Assembly: GCA_910591455.2 (NCBI GenBank)
Contig: OU342823.1
Span: forward strand, 19,487,394 to 19,551,393
Length of the DNA stretch: 64,000 nucleotides
Direction of reading: 5' to 3'
DNA from: Pholis gunnellus
Taxonomy: Eukaryota; Chordata; Actinopteri; Perciformes; Pholidae
Part shown: piece after piece, positions 1 to 13,200 of the stretch
How positions within the stretch are numbered: the first letter of the stretch is position 1
Layout of the letters: each line of letters begins with the position of its first letter
The notes under the pieces: generated by a model
The model's input: the letters and a program-made list of their open reading frames with translations, nothing else
The model's database searches: none
What the model was told of the DNA's origin: nothing
Translations under genes and position numbers: made by a program

Positions 1-3000
1 AAAATGGTCAATGGAAACACGTGTACAAACTAATATAAACTCCTGGCAGCTCTTTTGTTGTGTTACTATCTCTAGAAAACACAAAAAGACACAACACAAT
101 CAATACAGACACTATTTCGGTTCAATTTCAGTTTGGTTTGGTAATCAAGCACTTTTGCTCTTTTCATCTGCCCCCGTCTCACACCACTGCTCCCCGGCAT
201 TGTCTGATACATCTGCTGACATATCAACTGTTCCACAAACACCAAACACAGGTCCGGCCCCACCGAATGTCTTCTCTTTGATCCAGAAGCACATTTGACA
301 CATTGATCCTCCCCCAGGAAGTTGTGTTGTTCCTCTCGGGTCAACATAGATTGTTTTGTTTATTTGTTCTCTTCTAGCGCACACAGCTGAAGCAGATTGG
401 AACAGATGATGGGAGTCTGCGTCTCAGGCTCATTAGCTTGTACAGGATGTGGACATGTGGCAAAGCAGAACCAGGACAGAGCAGATGGAGCGGCAGCGAT
501 GGACAAAATGATTTACTGAAGAGACACCGGTTCCAAAAAGCCATCACAAAGACAGGTGCAAAAGTGTGTCATGAAAAGCCCAGACAATGTTGTGGCAATG
601 TTACAACTAAATTCAGTTTATTTGTAATGTAAGGACGTGTTCGTGCCGAACTTAAATCACAAGTTAAAGCTGCATGTGTCCCAACACAAGTTAGATATCT
701 GAACACAGGTGAGAAGTACGTCTTAGTGAACAGGTTCCCTGAAATGTAAGCGTGAAATACAAACTTTCTGTTCAGAGCATTGAGCCTTTAGCACACGGTC
801 TTCCATGAAGGTTAGTCTGTGACCATTTTCATACAAGCATTCGCATTTTTTACACACATGCTAATTAACGGAGGTCATTGGAAGCACACGTGACCAAATC
901 AAGTAGTCGTCCCAGGAGACCGTCGCACGGCTCAGAACAGAGGCGTCGAGGAACGTCACATGGAAATATATTAAAAGTCTGAACTGATTCAAATGGATGA
1001 AGATGTAGGCGCGAGAGAACAAACAGAGGAGGAGGAGGAGGAGGAGGCAGCACTGAACAAGTGAACTGTTTAGCCTGGATTGAAATGAGACCGTGTCAGT
1101 GACGCTCTGTACAGTTGAACCTCGCTGCCTTTGGACTTCTTCACGTTTACATTTGGCGGATGCTTTGCAGATGTTTTCATGCAGAGTGGAAATGTAACGA
1201 GTGGTAATGTAATACAAACAGTGGAAGGTGCAGGTGCACTGATGACGTAAGAGATGGTTTATATTTAAAGCTAATATTTCAACTTCAACACGAACCTGAA
1301 AGTAGAGAAGGGATATTTGATGGACAGAAAAAACAGGTTCCTGTCTCCTGAGGCCTTAATCAGGCTAAGAAATAAAGAAATAAAGTTATTTCTTTAATAT
1401 GACATGTGCCTCGTTCTAACAAGAATGGAGTGAGACAGGCAGGGAGGAAAAGATTAGAAAACAATTCTCCGGATCCGTGCGCTGGATCAACAATTCCCAC
1501 ATCACAACACAATCAAACAGTAGTTCAGGGGCGAGATTATTAGGATAAATTAATTGTTGAAAGAGATTGCAGTACGATAGTAGAATTTTAATCTTATCCC
1601 AGTGCTGCCTAATATTATCCTCGCTGTCCTTGCAAAGTGTTTCTGATTATGTATCAATAATGAAAAGACAATGCTGAGGGAGCAGCGTTCTCTGTGTGTT
1701 TCTGGAGACCATTATAACATCATTATTGCCCACGCTATCCTGTTATCTTTGCTGTAACGCCAAAAATCTGAATAAAACGCTTTAAAGTGTTTCATGTCAG
1801 TTGCTCCTGCAGGTTTCAGGCGGCTGATGAGTCGTGATAACCACCCGGCCCCTGCTACACATGTTCCCCAAAAGGACAGACAATATAGAGCTCTTACGGT
1901 TTCCTGTGTTCTATATATGTATAACATATACATGGCCTCACCAGGAGGTATCATGTCTATGTAGGATGTTTGTCAGAAGGATTAAACACAATAAAGCTCA
2001 AGAGCTTATTTCCATTGTGGTCCTTTGGGTGTTGGTGCGTGTTTGACTGTTCGTGTTTCAGTACATGAGCACAAACGATTGACAGTTGTGGATCCAGAGT
2101 GACATGCAGGTGTTTAGCAACATCATAAAGGACACTGCTGACTGGATTAAATGAGGAGTCAAAAGGAAGACGTGTTTGTACGTTTGCAGCAGGGATTTGT
2201 CATCATCTATATGAAAAACTGTGCCATGGCTGCAAAAAGAGCATATACAAGTTGATAGCTGTTGTATTTGATTGTTGGGTGTACCAAGTGGTTGTACAGT
2301 AAATAGCAAATTAAGTGATAAGCCACTTGAAATGTTTAACAAGTAACAATTCATTCATTTATTCCTAATTATCTACAACACTGCAGTGATTACAAAGAAC
2401 AACAGTGGCATGTGATCTGGCTCCATGCCCGTGTTTTTGTTGAGGCTCGGTTTTCCTCGTGACAAAAAAAAGAGAAGCTACAATTTACCGCACATCACAT
2501 TGGTTTCTCTCAGGTCACCGAGCATGACTGCACCTCTCTGGCAACAAATGATGTTGCAATGTAATTTGCTGGCCAGATTAATTAGAGCCGAATATGGTTT
2601 TGTGAACAACCGGTAATCAGTGGATGTCAGTGCCAATTAGGCTGAATCGTTCTGAGAATACGTAGTCGTGTTCGCTGAAACTGAGCTGTCCCGAGCATAC
2701 AGTTCCTGCACAGCCTTTGCAGGATTGATCGAGGAAAAGTGAACGCAGATGCCAGCTGATTTCCCTTTTGGGCATGTGTGTGTTTCAGTTACATGGTGCG
2801 TCTGCTAACAGGAAAGATGAGAAACATTACAACATCACAAGCTATATTTACCACACATCCCATGCTAAGAACAACACCAGCAGTGAATTGATCCTACAGT
2901 ATTGTCTGTGTAGCCAAAAGCCTGATATACAAAAACTAGCATATTCCTCTGTGCCATGGAGTGCCTGTGAGCCGCACTGTTGTATTGGATGACATGTTCC

Positions 3001-3189
3001 TTCATTATCATTAACATGGGTGCTGTAGTTTGTAACTCAATCTGACGTCATCACCGTCCTGCTGCTGAAAATACTCACGAGAGCAGCTAACGTGTATTAA
3101 TCCACACAAACAAATACACCATTTCTTCCTGTCTGAGTTAAAACTATAATGCCTATTTAACTGTTTCAGCATATAATATTTGCAAATTC
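1..3189. other. non-genic, no feature recognised
   Basis: Short open frames only, none with a recognisable domain or plausible splice partners. A small (GGA)n patch lies at about 1028-1046. Confidence 0.7.
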
Positions 3190-3362
3190 ATTACAGAGTC
3201 TACCGTCATGCTAGCAACTCTGAAAAGTTGAGCCCAGATACAGCAGAGCTTTCAGCTAAATGATCATATTTGTTGAATGCTAACATGCTCACAATGGCTA
3301 TGCTAACGTGCAACCATCTTAGTTTAGTGTGTTAGCATGCTCACGTTTGGTAATTAGCATCG
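3190..3362 (-). repeat. dispersed teleost TTAGCATG-type repeat, copy 1 (reverse orientation)
   Basis: It starts with agagtctaccgtcatgctag and runs through catgctcacaatggctatgc, then accatcttagtttagtgtg and ttagcatgctcacg to aattagcat. This is the reverse complement of the right half of the copy at 52040-52415, and it parallels the copy 0.8 kb further right. Confidence 0.7.
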
Positions 3363-4105
3363 TGTCTCAATTGTGTTGGAAGACATGGAAGGACTGCTTG
3401 CCTCAGTGTGGGATGTTTGTTTCAGGTTGGGGCGACTGTGCGAGGACAGAAGAACACAGTTTGTGGCGGTTGGGGAAGAACAAAGCGATAAACTTACTTG
3501 GACGGGTCAGTGTCCCTCAACACAGGCCCTCCATCGGTGCCACATCATGAGACTGCTTTGCACAGAACTGGTTCCGTTTAAATAATACAGCGATTCACTT
3601 TCTAATTCATGGGTGTCTACATGTTTTTCGGTCCTGTGGGTGATTTTCCTTTATTTCTCGATCAATATGAGTCACATAAAGAAAGTGGGACAAAGCTGTT
3701 TTTTTCTGGAGTGAGGCAGCAAAGAGCCAGAGGAAATGGCCAGAGAGTTACACATGACTGCAGCCTTTAACGTCTTCGACTGATCATTAGCACGACGGCG
3801 CTCAAGTGTCTGTACTCAAGCTCAAGTTGGGTCAACAGGAGAGGTCCACTTGGGTCGGCTTCTGTAGAAACATGGCCGTTATAGATAATGACAGAGCTGA
3901 AGTCTTTGGAGAGGGTTTTTCACTGAAAGGTTTAATGTGGGCATGAAGTTGAAAGGCTCTTGAAGGTCACTGATGTAGAAAGAGGAAATGTCACTACTTC
4001 ACTACTTATTTCTTCTCTCGTATTTTTTTGTACTGCGCTTGATCTTGTGACGGTCTTTTACTGAACAAAATTCGCAATGAGGTAATTCACACGGGAAAGC
4101 AAGAA

Positions 4106-4250
4106 AAAGAGTCTACAGCCGTGGCAGACACTCCAAATGCTAAGATCAGCAAGCTAACATTCCCACAGTGGCAATGCTAACACGCTGATGGTTAGCGGTA
4201 CTGTTAACAACGTTCACCATCATAGTTTAGCGTGTTAGCAATTAGCACGA
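4106..4250 (-). repeat. dispersed teleost TTAGCATG-type repeat, copy 2 (reverse orientation)
   Basis: agagtctacagccgtggc is followed by gcaatgctaacacgctgatg, then accatcatagtttagcgtg and ttagcaattagcac. The landmarks and orientation are the same as in the copy at 3190-3362, with internal deletions. Confidence 0.68.
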
Positions 4251-4926
4251 GAGTGTGTGCAAAGACAGATTAGGGAGCTCTAGGGATGGGGGATAAAACA
4301 CTCTCGAAAATCTTACAATAAACAATAAAATCTTCCACGATAATAACTATTCATTTATTTTGAACAAAGTTACTTTTGATTCTGCTTTCCTCTACCTACA
4401 AAAACAGCCAATGTTGTAGCCTACTCCGTCGACACTGTTGCGCCTGTTTAACGACAGATAAATAGCTTTGAGCTGCAAAATGACTCGTTTCACGTCAGAA
4501 TTTAAACCCATAAACATTTTGTCCAGCCCTCGTTTAAAGCCTCATACCAGAAGAAGATCAACTGGGAGAATCTAAGTCAAGTAGTGGGAACGTACGAAGG
4601 TACCAAACATCCTCCAGCTGTCGGGAATGACAGAAATAAGTAAAGTCATAACATTAGCATCAACTGTGAGGGACTCATTTGAATAGACTTTGTTTAACAT
4701 TATATTTGATGTGACAGGGAAAATCCCAGAGGATTTTACTGTGTTTAAATGATTCATTTGAATGATTTCTTGCCTTTGTAGTGCACCTATACCGGCTCTG
4801 TGGATGTGAGTGTGTGAGACCTGGATCACGACGCACACGAAAAAGCTGACTTGCTTTGATATTCAGCAGAGCTTACTAATTCCCTGCCAGCAGCTCCAGT
4901 GGTTTCTTTGTTTTCTACCAAACCTT

Positions 4927-4948
4927 TCTCTCTCTCTCTCTCTCTCTC
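4927..4948. repeat. (TC)11 microsatellite
   Basis: Uninterrupted TC tract in a longer pyrimidine-rich stretch that continues to about 4980. Confidence 0.95.
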
Positions 4949-5393
4949 GCATTCTCACTTTCCACTCTCCTCTCTCTCTGTTTGTGTTGTGTCCTGTTAA
5001 GATGTTGCGCTGGGATTCTGCCAGTTTGCTGAGACGATTGCCAGTTCCACAACTCAAAATCCCGACTAAAAGAAGCGAATTCATTATGGATGCTAACCGC
5101 GATCCCTTTAGAATCCCACGATTTGCACGTCGTCATGCTTGCACAGCTTTGTGTGTAATGATGTCGGACTAACAGACAGATAGGTAAACAGTTGGACAGG
5201 ATGACAGACGTGTGAAGCCAAGAAAGACAACGGGCCAAGCGAGCAGATGTACACAGGTGCACGGAAACAAGGTTGGAAAGATGGACGAGGGCTTTACCCG
5301 GCAGTCTGAAAAACACATTTCTAGACCCCAAAATGTAATCAAACACACATACAGTGCAATAAAACCTGTGTCGCTCTATCAAAGTCATGAACT

Positions 5394-5600
5394 AGGGCTG
5401 TCCCGAATAGCGATTCTGGGGCTTTCCGTCGTGATTTACTTAGATTGAAATTAACTTTACTGTTTATTGTCTAATGAGCGATGATGATGATAACAATCAG
5501 ACTTCAAGGATTTTCCTTTTTATTGAAACGATGTGCAATAATCTACTGACATCAAATAAATGACAGAAATAGCTCATAAAAAAAGAATTTGCTCATATGT
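5394..5600. mobile_element. possible hAT-like terminus
   Basis: tagggctgtcccgaatagcg resembles the TAGGGCTGTCCCGAAT termini of teleost hAT elements. AT-rich sequence without a long ORF follows. The second end was not identified. Confidence 0.3.
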
Positions 5601-5689
5601 AAATAAATAGACTGTAGCCTGTAGCCAACATACGGGGAGCTGGCATTGTTGTGACTGTCTATCAATCTCCTCTGTTACGTTCCAGCGCT

Positions 5690-5910
5690 ACGAACTAACT
5701 AACTACATGAACCTTCACTAACCTTGTTAGACAATTGAGACCATAAACTCAAGTTCACAATGTTTACTGAGATAATAAATCGAGTGAGAAGTAGAGTCGT
5801 TTTCTCATAGACTTCTATATCGGCCCTCATTCGCCTCCTACTGGTGAATAGAAAGAATGCAGGTTTAAGTCACTTCTGCATTCGCTTCACTCTTCAGACC
5901 TGCAGGTCGT
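5690..5910 (+). repeat. dispersed repeat family B, copy 1
   Basis: Landmarks in order are gagaccataaactcaag, caatgtttactgagataata, tctcatagacttctatat, aatgcaggtttaagtcactt and cgcttcactcttcagacc. The same series occurs at 19625-19840. I recognise it as a very common percomorph genomic repeat of about 230 bp; its transposon class is not evident from these copies. Confidence 0.75.
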
Positions 5911-6587
5911 CGCCTGATTCTGACTGATGTGAATTAACGAGACTTTAAGTAAACCACAAAGCTGTTTAGCTCTCTGAGGTCTTACGTCAAAGGTTTTTTA
6001 TCTTTGTGAAAGAGACATTTACTCATTACTGATCTGATTTCTCACCTGCTAATTTGATAAATGTGATCATTTCTCAGTCAAACATCTGTTTGATCATCTA
6101 AAATACCTGCTCCATATATAAACAAAAAACAACATGCTTCATCTATAGAGAATGACTGCCTTAATTACCCACAATGCAGCATGATGTAATATCTATTTTG
6201 CGAAAGAATCTTACTTGATATAAAGATTATATGTTTGTAGCTTTCTGTCATGTAATAGTTACCTTCATCTTTTTAACAATACATGTGCACACGCTCTTTA
6301 ACAAGAACCAGTTGAACGATCAGCAGCTTCATGCTTCATGATGTGGCTCTATACCTTACGTGACCCGCACACTGGGAATGTGCCTTAATATCTATTTTTG
6401 GTAAATCCCAGAACTGTTGTCTGGTAAAAAAAATAGTTATAGAGGATTCGCGGGGAGAAAAGTGGATGAATCTGTCCTATAAATTACAGCTAGTTGCTGC
6501 TGCTGCTCAGTAATCTGGGCTGTAATTTTGGGACATCAGCACTTGCGTCATCGAAAGCCTAAACTTAGATTGCTTGGGTTTTTTTGG

Positions 6588-6591
<4 letters not shown>

Positions 6592-6673
<82 letters not shown>
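6592..6673. repeat. (TG)41 microsatellite
   Basis: Uninterrupted TG tract of 82 bp. The Cys-Val or Thr-His open frames across it are not genes. Confidence 0.98.
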
Positions 6674-6674
<1 letters not shown>

Positions 6675-7286
6675 CTGTGTGTGCAAGGGCGCCTGTCAAT
6701 GGAATAAGGTACATGCAGGGATGTGGATGTTGGAGAGTGTATGTATGAATGTGTGGGGTTAGATAAAGGCAAATGCAGAGCAGCTTCTTTCTAATAATCT
6801 CATTTTTCACTCGGCTCGCAAAAAGTGAAGTCGACCTCCAAAACACTCCTGACATGTCTTAAATTTGTGATCTATTCTGTCTCAAAGGTTGGATTTGGGG
6901 CTAATATCTACAGTGTTTCTCTACGTTTGCTTCTCAGTTGATGCTGCGCCACAATGGATATCATGCTTGATTGAGTATTTATACAATTGAACACGAAAAT
7001 CTCTGTAATGGACGGACAACATGTGCTTATTATTTATAGGCTCTAACGAACGTGTGGGCTCCTCGTCCAAATATCAGCCGTTTGCAACCACGAAGGTAGA
7101 GCACGCATTATGAAAACACGTCTCGATGACTAATTGAAAACCTGTAAATTGTTTTATTTTTAGAAAGTCTGGCCTGAGGTCGGATCTAATGAACCCAATA
7201 AAAACGCGCCTGCTCCAATTCCCACTTTATTGAATTGTGTGTTCAAGTGCGCCCACATTCTCTATTCATCTGTCAGTCAACTGATA

Positions 7287-7309
7287 TGTGTGTGTGTGTG
7301 TGTGTGTGT
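7287..7309. repeat. (TG)11 microsatellite
   Basis: Uninterrupted TG tract. Confidence 0.95.
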
Positions 7310-10268
7310 CTTTATTTGTGCGTGAGCATGTGTCTTATAAGGCAAATAATGAGTGTGCAGCATGCAGTCTCTGCTTTCAATCCGGAGCCGCCTGATTGGC
7401 CTGTCAGAGTGCAGCGGTTTGTATTCATAAACATAATGCACATCGATCCCTCCATTTGTTTTCCGCAGCCAAATCAGTCAGGGTGTCCGTCTGTCTCTAA
7501 TTCACTCTATGATTGGTTATCTGTTTCCTATAATTTTGATCCAAACTACGTGCCCATGAGATAGATCGAGTAATAGCGCTGGTTTGATTTACGTCCGCTC
7601 TCCTGTTGTAGATAATGAGTCTGCCTCTTGCGATGTATTTGTTCTTTCCTTTATAGAGACTCTTGGCCGAGTTGGATACACTCGTGGGAAGATGTTATTG
7701 AAGATGTTAATCGGCCTCTTCTTACATCTCACATACATTCATTTCAATAGCACGCTTGTTATTGCTACATATGTGCTAACGTCTGAACTCTCCTCTCGTC
7801 TACGCTTGTTGTGTTAACTCAGCTTCTTCTTCCTTCACTTCAATCGCAATCAAACTGCCCTTTGACAGGTCCGGTTAAGTTTCATTAAAACAAGATGGCT
7901 GCTCTCAGAACAGTTGACAAAAACAGAAAGCCAGCATTCCAAGGAACTTAACGTCAAACGATGTCTAATTTCTGGCAGAAATTAGGCCCGATTCTATCAG
8001 TCAGGGTGACCAATTTGAGGTTAAAATCTTGGAAAGTCTGTTCTGTCAGCTTTACATGAAACCTTTGTGGTGAAGCTTTACAATAATCATCCTTAATTAA
8101 GCTGGAAATAAGCTGCTTGATCATTGAAAACCAGGTTTTTGGAGATGCTGGGCCGTACACAAGTGGACTTTGTACCGTTGATGTTTACAGTTTTATACCC
8201 TGTGTTCTATATTAAAAAGTTCAAAGTAAAGCGATTTGAATGAATCTTATTACAGGAAAGGGAGATTTTTAAGCCATGGACCCAAACTTCACCCCTCTTT
8301 TTGTAGCACACACACATTGTGCCTTTGACTCAGGAGGAAGCCAAGATGTTGCAACATTCAAATGAACTTTTCCTGCCAAACGCTAGCGTTCCGTTTACAG
8401 GATGACTTCATTCTAGCAGATCCCACTTCTGACAACAACACTCTACATATATTATCCAGACTGAAACCATCCATCACTGCTCTGAACGGGCCGGAGCGTC
8501 AGAGAAACTACATGTCTGCACTCAGCTTTCTTTCTCAGGTTGTCTTTGGTTTGAGGGGTTAATCATTAAGGTCAGTCTCTCTACAGACAGCACAGAGGAG
8601 AAAATGACATCACATTACATTTGCTTTCCTATTTAAACAGTCATGTCACGAAAAGGACATCTTCAGATTTCAAGCGCGAGCACAGAATAACAGGGACCTT
8701 AAATAACACTGTGTTTACAGACCTTGACTGACCCTCTTCAAGAATCGGGTCTTTCCCATATTCCCAGCAGAAACAACAAAACAACAGCTCCGGTCATCCT
8801 GAACTGAAACGACCCCTCGGTTCGAGTGAATTCATTCTAAAAAGGAGACCAGAGACTGAGACCATCGCGCCAAATGACCTGTGTTGTTTTTCATTTGATC
8901 CTATCTGAGCGCTCCGCTTCATATGCACCACACATCTCGTCTGACTGGAAGAAGAACAGACTTGCGGCTGGGTTGGGATCCGTTGTGTTGGGGATGTGAT
9001 GAAAAAAAACCGGCGTATTCAGATTGCATCGGGTAATTACTGCACCGGTCGTTACTTTTATGTCGAAGTGAGGTGGGGACATATTCCATCAGCTGAGATG
9101 GATGAAAGACCGACATTAGCTGCGTCACCGCCGTTAGTTATGCGTTTAGAGATACGCTCTATCTGCTGTCGCTGCGGTTTCTGCGACTTGTCAAATGAAA
9201 TGAATTCATCTCAATGAGAATCTCTTTTTTTGCGCTAATAGATGATGTGAAAGAATATGTACTGATGACATTGGTGAAGAACAATGGCAGTTAAAAAGGA
9301 AAAGAAAAACGAATTTCCACATCAATTTGCCTTTTTTTGGTTAAACAATCAACCTTTCTGTCATTGCATCCTTTCATTCGATGAACTTCCTCCTTCATGT
9401 GTATAAACGGCAGACTCATCCAGACAGTGACTCATGTTTAAATGCAGCACAATTGCAGAGCAGTCGGTCAACATGGAGAGGTTTGGTTATTGTTAAACTA
9501 AACAGTGGAAAGGGAAGGACATGTCATTTAAAAGACTGTGTACAGAAAATGATTGTTGTGCCAGACATACTGGTTCTAGCATTGACCATCCAGACACGAC
9601 AGTGTTCATGGAAAAAAACTGCAGTATAGCAAAAACCAGCAAACCAGAGAAAACTAATCAGGTCAGAGAAAAGCAATCCTAGAGTAGAAACATGCATAAT
9701 GAGATACTTCTGAATGAGGAAAGTGACTTTTAGTCGATCCATATCTCAGAGGATGAGGCTGTAGGCGGCGCGTGAAGCATGAATCTACGTTTAGCAGAGC
9801 ACCAACTTCAGCGCTTCTTCCGTGTCTTCAAATGATGCAGTCAGCTTTCTGGCTGTGCTCAGAGTCCAAAAACCTGCACATACCAAGAGGTAACGTGGAG
9901 ACTCAAGCTTGCTATCTGGTAAGACTGTTTCTTGAGTGCATTCAAAAAACTTGAAATGACAGGGAACAGATTTAAAAAGGCTTGTTAAATCAGATTACAG
10001 GTCTTGGCAAGAGTGTGAAAAACGTGCGTTGTGACATTGACAAAGTCAGGAAAGTATTACAGAAACTATTATTCCAACATGAGAAAGAAATTCATATTTT
10101 CTGTCCTCAGCGTTTGAAAGGTTTGCTGAGTCTGCCTGCTGTTTGCCCCGGCGAGGTCCAGTGGAAAGGGGGTCAGAGCCAAGTCATTTCCAGCTATTTG
10201 GACTAAACCCTGTGAAAGCGTCCCAGGAGGCCAAAGGACTCATTAGGTGCGGTGACACTATTGCCGCA

Positions 10269-10292
10269 GGGGGGGGGGGGGGGGGGGGGGGG
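10269..10292. repeat. poly(G)24
   Basis: Homopolymer of 24 G. Confidence 0.97.
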
Positions 10293-13200
10293 CACCGGGA
10301 AACCAGCTGACAGGTCTTTAACTATAACACACATTTCCTACGACCTCACATCCGGACGAGGTACCGGAGCGTGATCGCTGCTCTGCCTCCCAAGGCCAAT
10401 ATGTCTTTAGTCATCGTTTAAAATGGAAAGTACACACACACACAAGCGTATGAGCACCTACAGTGCAAATATACATCCATATAAAACATTTGCAGCACAG
10501 CCTTTGGCAACTCCAAAAGTCAGTGAGGGGTTAATGAAAACATCAATACCTGGAAATCCTGTGGTACGATGCTTTTTACTCACTCATTGATGCTTTAGAC
10601 CAGTTAACAATGAAGGAACAGGAGAGACCGCGTTGGCTTTATTTCCCTGTAGGCATTGTATTCCATCGCTTCCTGTGTTTGAAGAAAAGCAAACAATAGG
10701 CCAAATGTTTCACTTTTCAATTTACTGTCAGGGGAACAAGCCGCTCCACTTTGCATTCTCTGAATGATACTGTGCTCCACGGCAACGTTGCCTCAAATAA
10801 TCAGTTTCACTCAAACACCTGATTTGTGTTTGTGGCTGCTGCAGGGGAAGCAGAGGTGTAATGTGCTGCCAAAGTACCTTGTTGCTAACCAGGCAGAGAA
10901 GCCCATTTCATTTACTGAAATACATCCATCCAAAAGAAATGCACACATGTAGAACAATCAGGTCATATCTCCTCACATTGCTACTGCTAATTGGGCAACA
11001 AAAGGCCTTCAAGAACACAGAGCTGTAGTTCTACGAACGTTTGTGAAGAAATTCCCTCGTACGTTTCTGGGATACTGCGTTCAGGAGAATGCAGCTGGTC
11101 ACAGCTATCACCATGACTGCTCTCCTCAGCTTCACCCTCAGGTCAACCAATTTGATTTAATAGACATTAGATTTCGGACTGTGAGACCTATTTAGAAACG
11201 TTAGTATATGTTGTGAAGACATCGGTCCCACTGGTGCATTTATTAAGGAGGGCTTTCTGTAAACCTGGGATGAAAATGGATCCTGATCTCTCAACACATC
11301 TGCGGAAACGTCACAGCAAATGTCTACGCCGGCACAAAGTGGCACAGTGAAATAGCTTTACTCTGGTTCTAGAAACTTGGTGATATAGTGACTACTTGTA
11401 GGGCTAGTTGGTGAAGAGGGAGATTAAAAGGTATCTGGGCTAACAAGCTCGCTAACTTGTTCACTGATCGTTAGCTTAGCCAAAAACCAATGATGCTGTA
11501 AACAAGATGGAGGAAGCTGGCTCTCCATTCCCTCAGCAGTCAGCAGTCAGCACGGTCAGCTTGCTAACGGTCAACAGTGCAAATTGAGGTTCAACAAGGT
11601 TGAAGTAAATATGAAAAATATAGTTAAATAGTACCCTTAAAGCGCAAATCCACTAATAGGAGCATTCTCATGGGAAAGAGTTGATGTAACCGGGCCTTTA
11701 TTCCCTGAGGAGCGTCCTCAGTCCTTTGGATCGGGAAAGTACTCGCTGAGCAACTGATGACGCTTCCACAAAAAACAGAAATACAGACAAGAGCATATCT
11801 CCAGAAAGGCCTGATGTGTTCCAATCGATCCGAGACCTCTACTGAGACCTCTGCTGATGAAGTGAGCGAGTTCTCATAATTATGTTGGTCACCTGCCAAC
11901 TTGTGGCACGGAGCTGTGTGGGCAGCAGTTCTATCAGCTCCTCACACGGTCTACTAGCTATACATCACGCCTTAATAATCAACACGATTCCCCCGATGTG
12001 GCTGATTAATCAAACACCGCCGGTGCAGCAGACTCACTGTATCTGTAACACGGCCTGAGGGCAGGTCTGCTGACAGACGTCTCCACACAGAGCACAATAA
12101 TAAACACAAAGGACACGGGAGGAGGAAACATGAGACCCGGCTCGACTTCCACTCCTTATAGGTAATCCATCATCGCAGTGCTAGACCGGCTAACTTTCAG
12201 GGACCCATGTGTGGACCAACATGCAATACAGTAAAGACGAGAGAGAGGAAAGAGAGCGACTGGTTCCCACTGTCTCCGCTCGATCGAGACCAGAAAGAAT
12301 AAACAGAATCTGAGCTTGGCACGAAGTTTGTCCTCCTCCCTAATGAAGTGCAACCTCCCAAAGCCCCAAACATCATTCATCATACTCCGGCCTATATACC
12401 GAATGTCTGTCCATATCTGCGTCTCTGCGCTTTCGCTTTTTCTGTCCTGCAGACTGCACACGCACCCAAATAGAGCTTGACCGACTGTAACAGAGAGGAC
12501 CAAAGCAAATAAACCAGTTTGACTTATTTGTTTTTTTTTTTGGCTTGTTGCTTTGTTTGGCACAAAACTCACACAGCCAATATCCTGTCTATCAGACGGC
12601 TATCAGAACTCTGAGTTATATCTGATTTACATGTGGAGTTACACTATGCAGGGTCACTTATGTGGCCTTATGACAACTTCTCAGTTGTTCACATTGGAAT
12701 TAGCTTTTCTTCCCAGATTTTGCCGCTGTGCCATAATATTTACATGATAAATCGTTGGCTTGTGTTTAGTCTGTGCTCGGATGTATATCTCTCAATGTAA
12801 TGTTTTTCCCCATAACAACTTGACAAGTATGAGTTATTGAATGTCAAGTTAAAGTCATCTGTGGACGTATGGGTGTCCTTGAGATATGGGGTCAAGGCTG
12901 ATAATTTGCTTCAGGCTTAAAATGATCCAGGAAATTGTAATAAATCAGAGTAGGGAGGATTGTTTGATCAAAGACACTCTTTGGATGTAATATATCTTGC
13001 ATGAGGGTAAAGAGCAAAAGGAAATTATGCTTGGAGATAATTCTGAGAAACTCAGATCTGGCTTTAGATGTTTGATATCTTCCATATGGTCCGGTGCTGT
13101 TTTACAGCTGTAGCATAACAAAAGAAGCTGATCGTATCCAGACATGTCTGTGTTGTTGAGTGTAATATATGAGGGCCGGTATGGCTGCTTGGTTTCTTAC

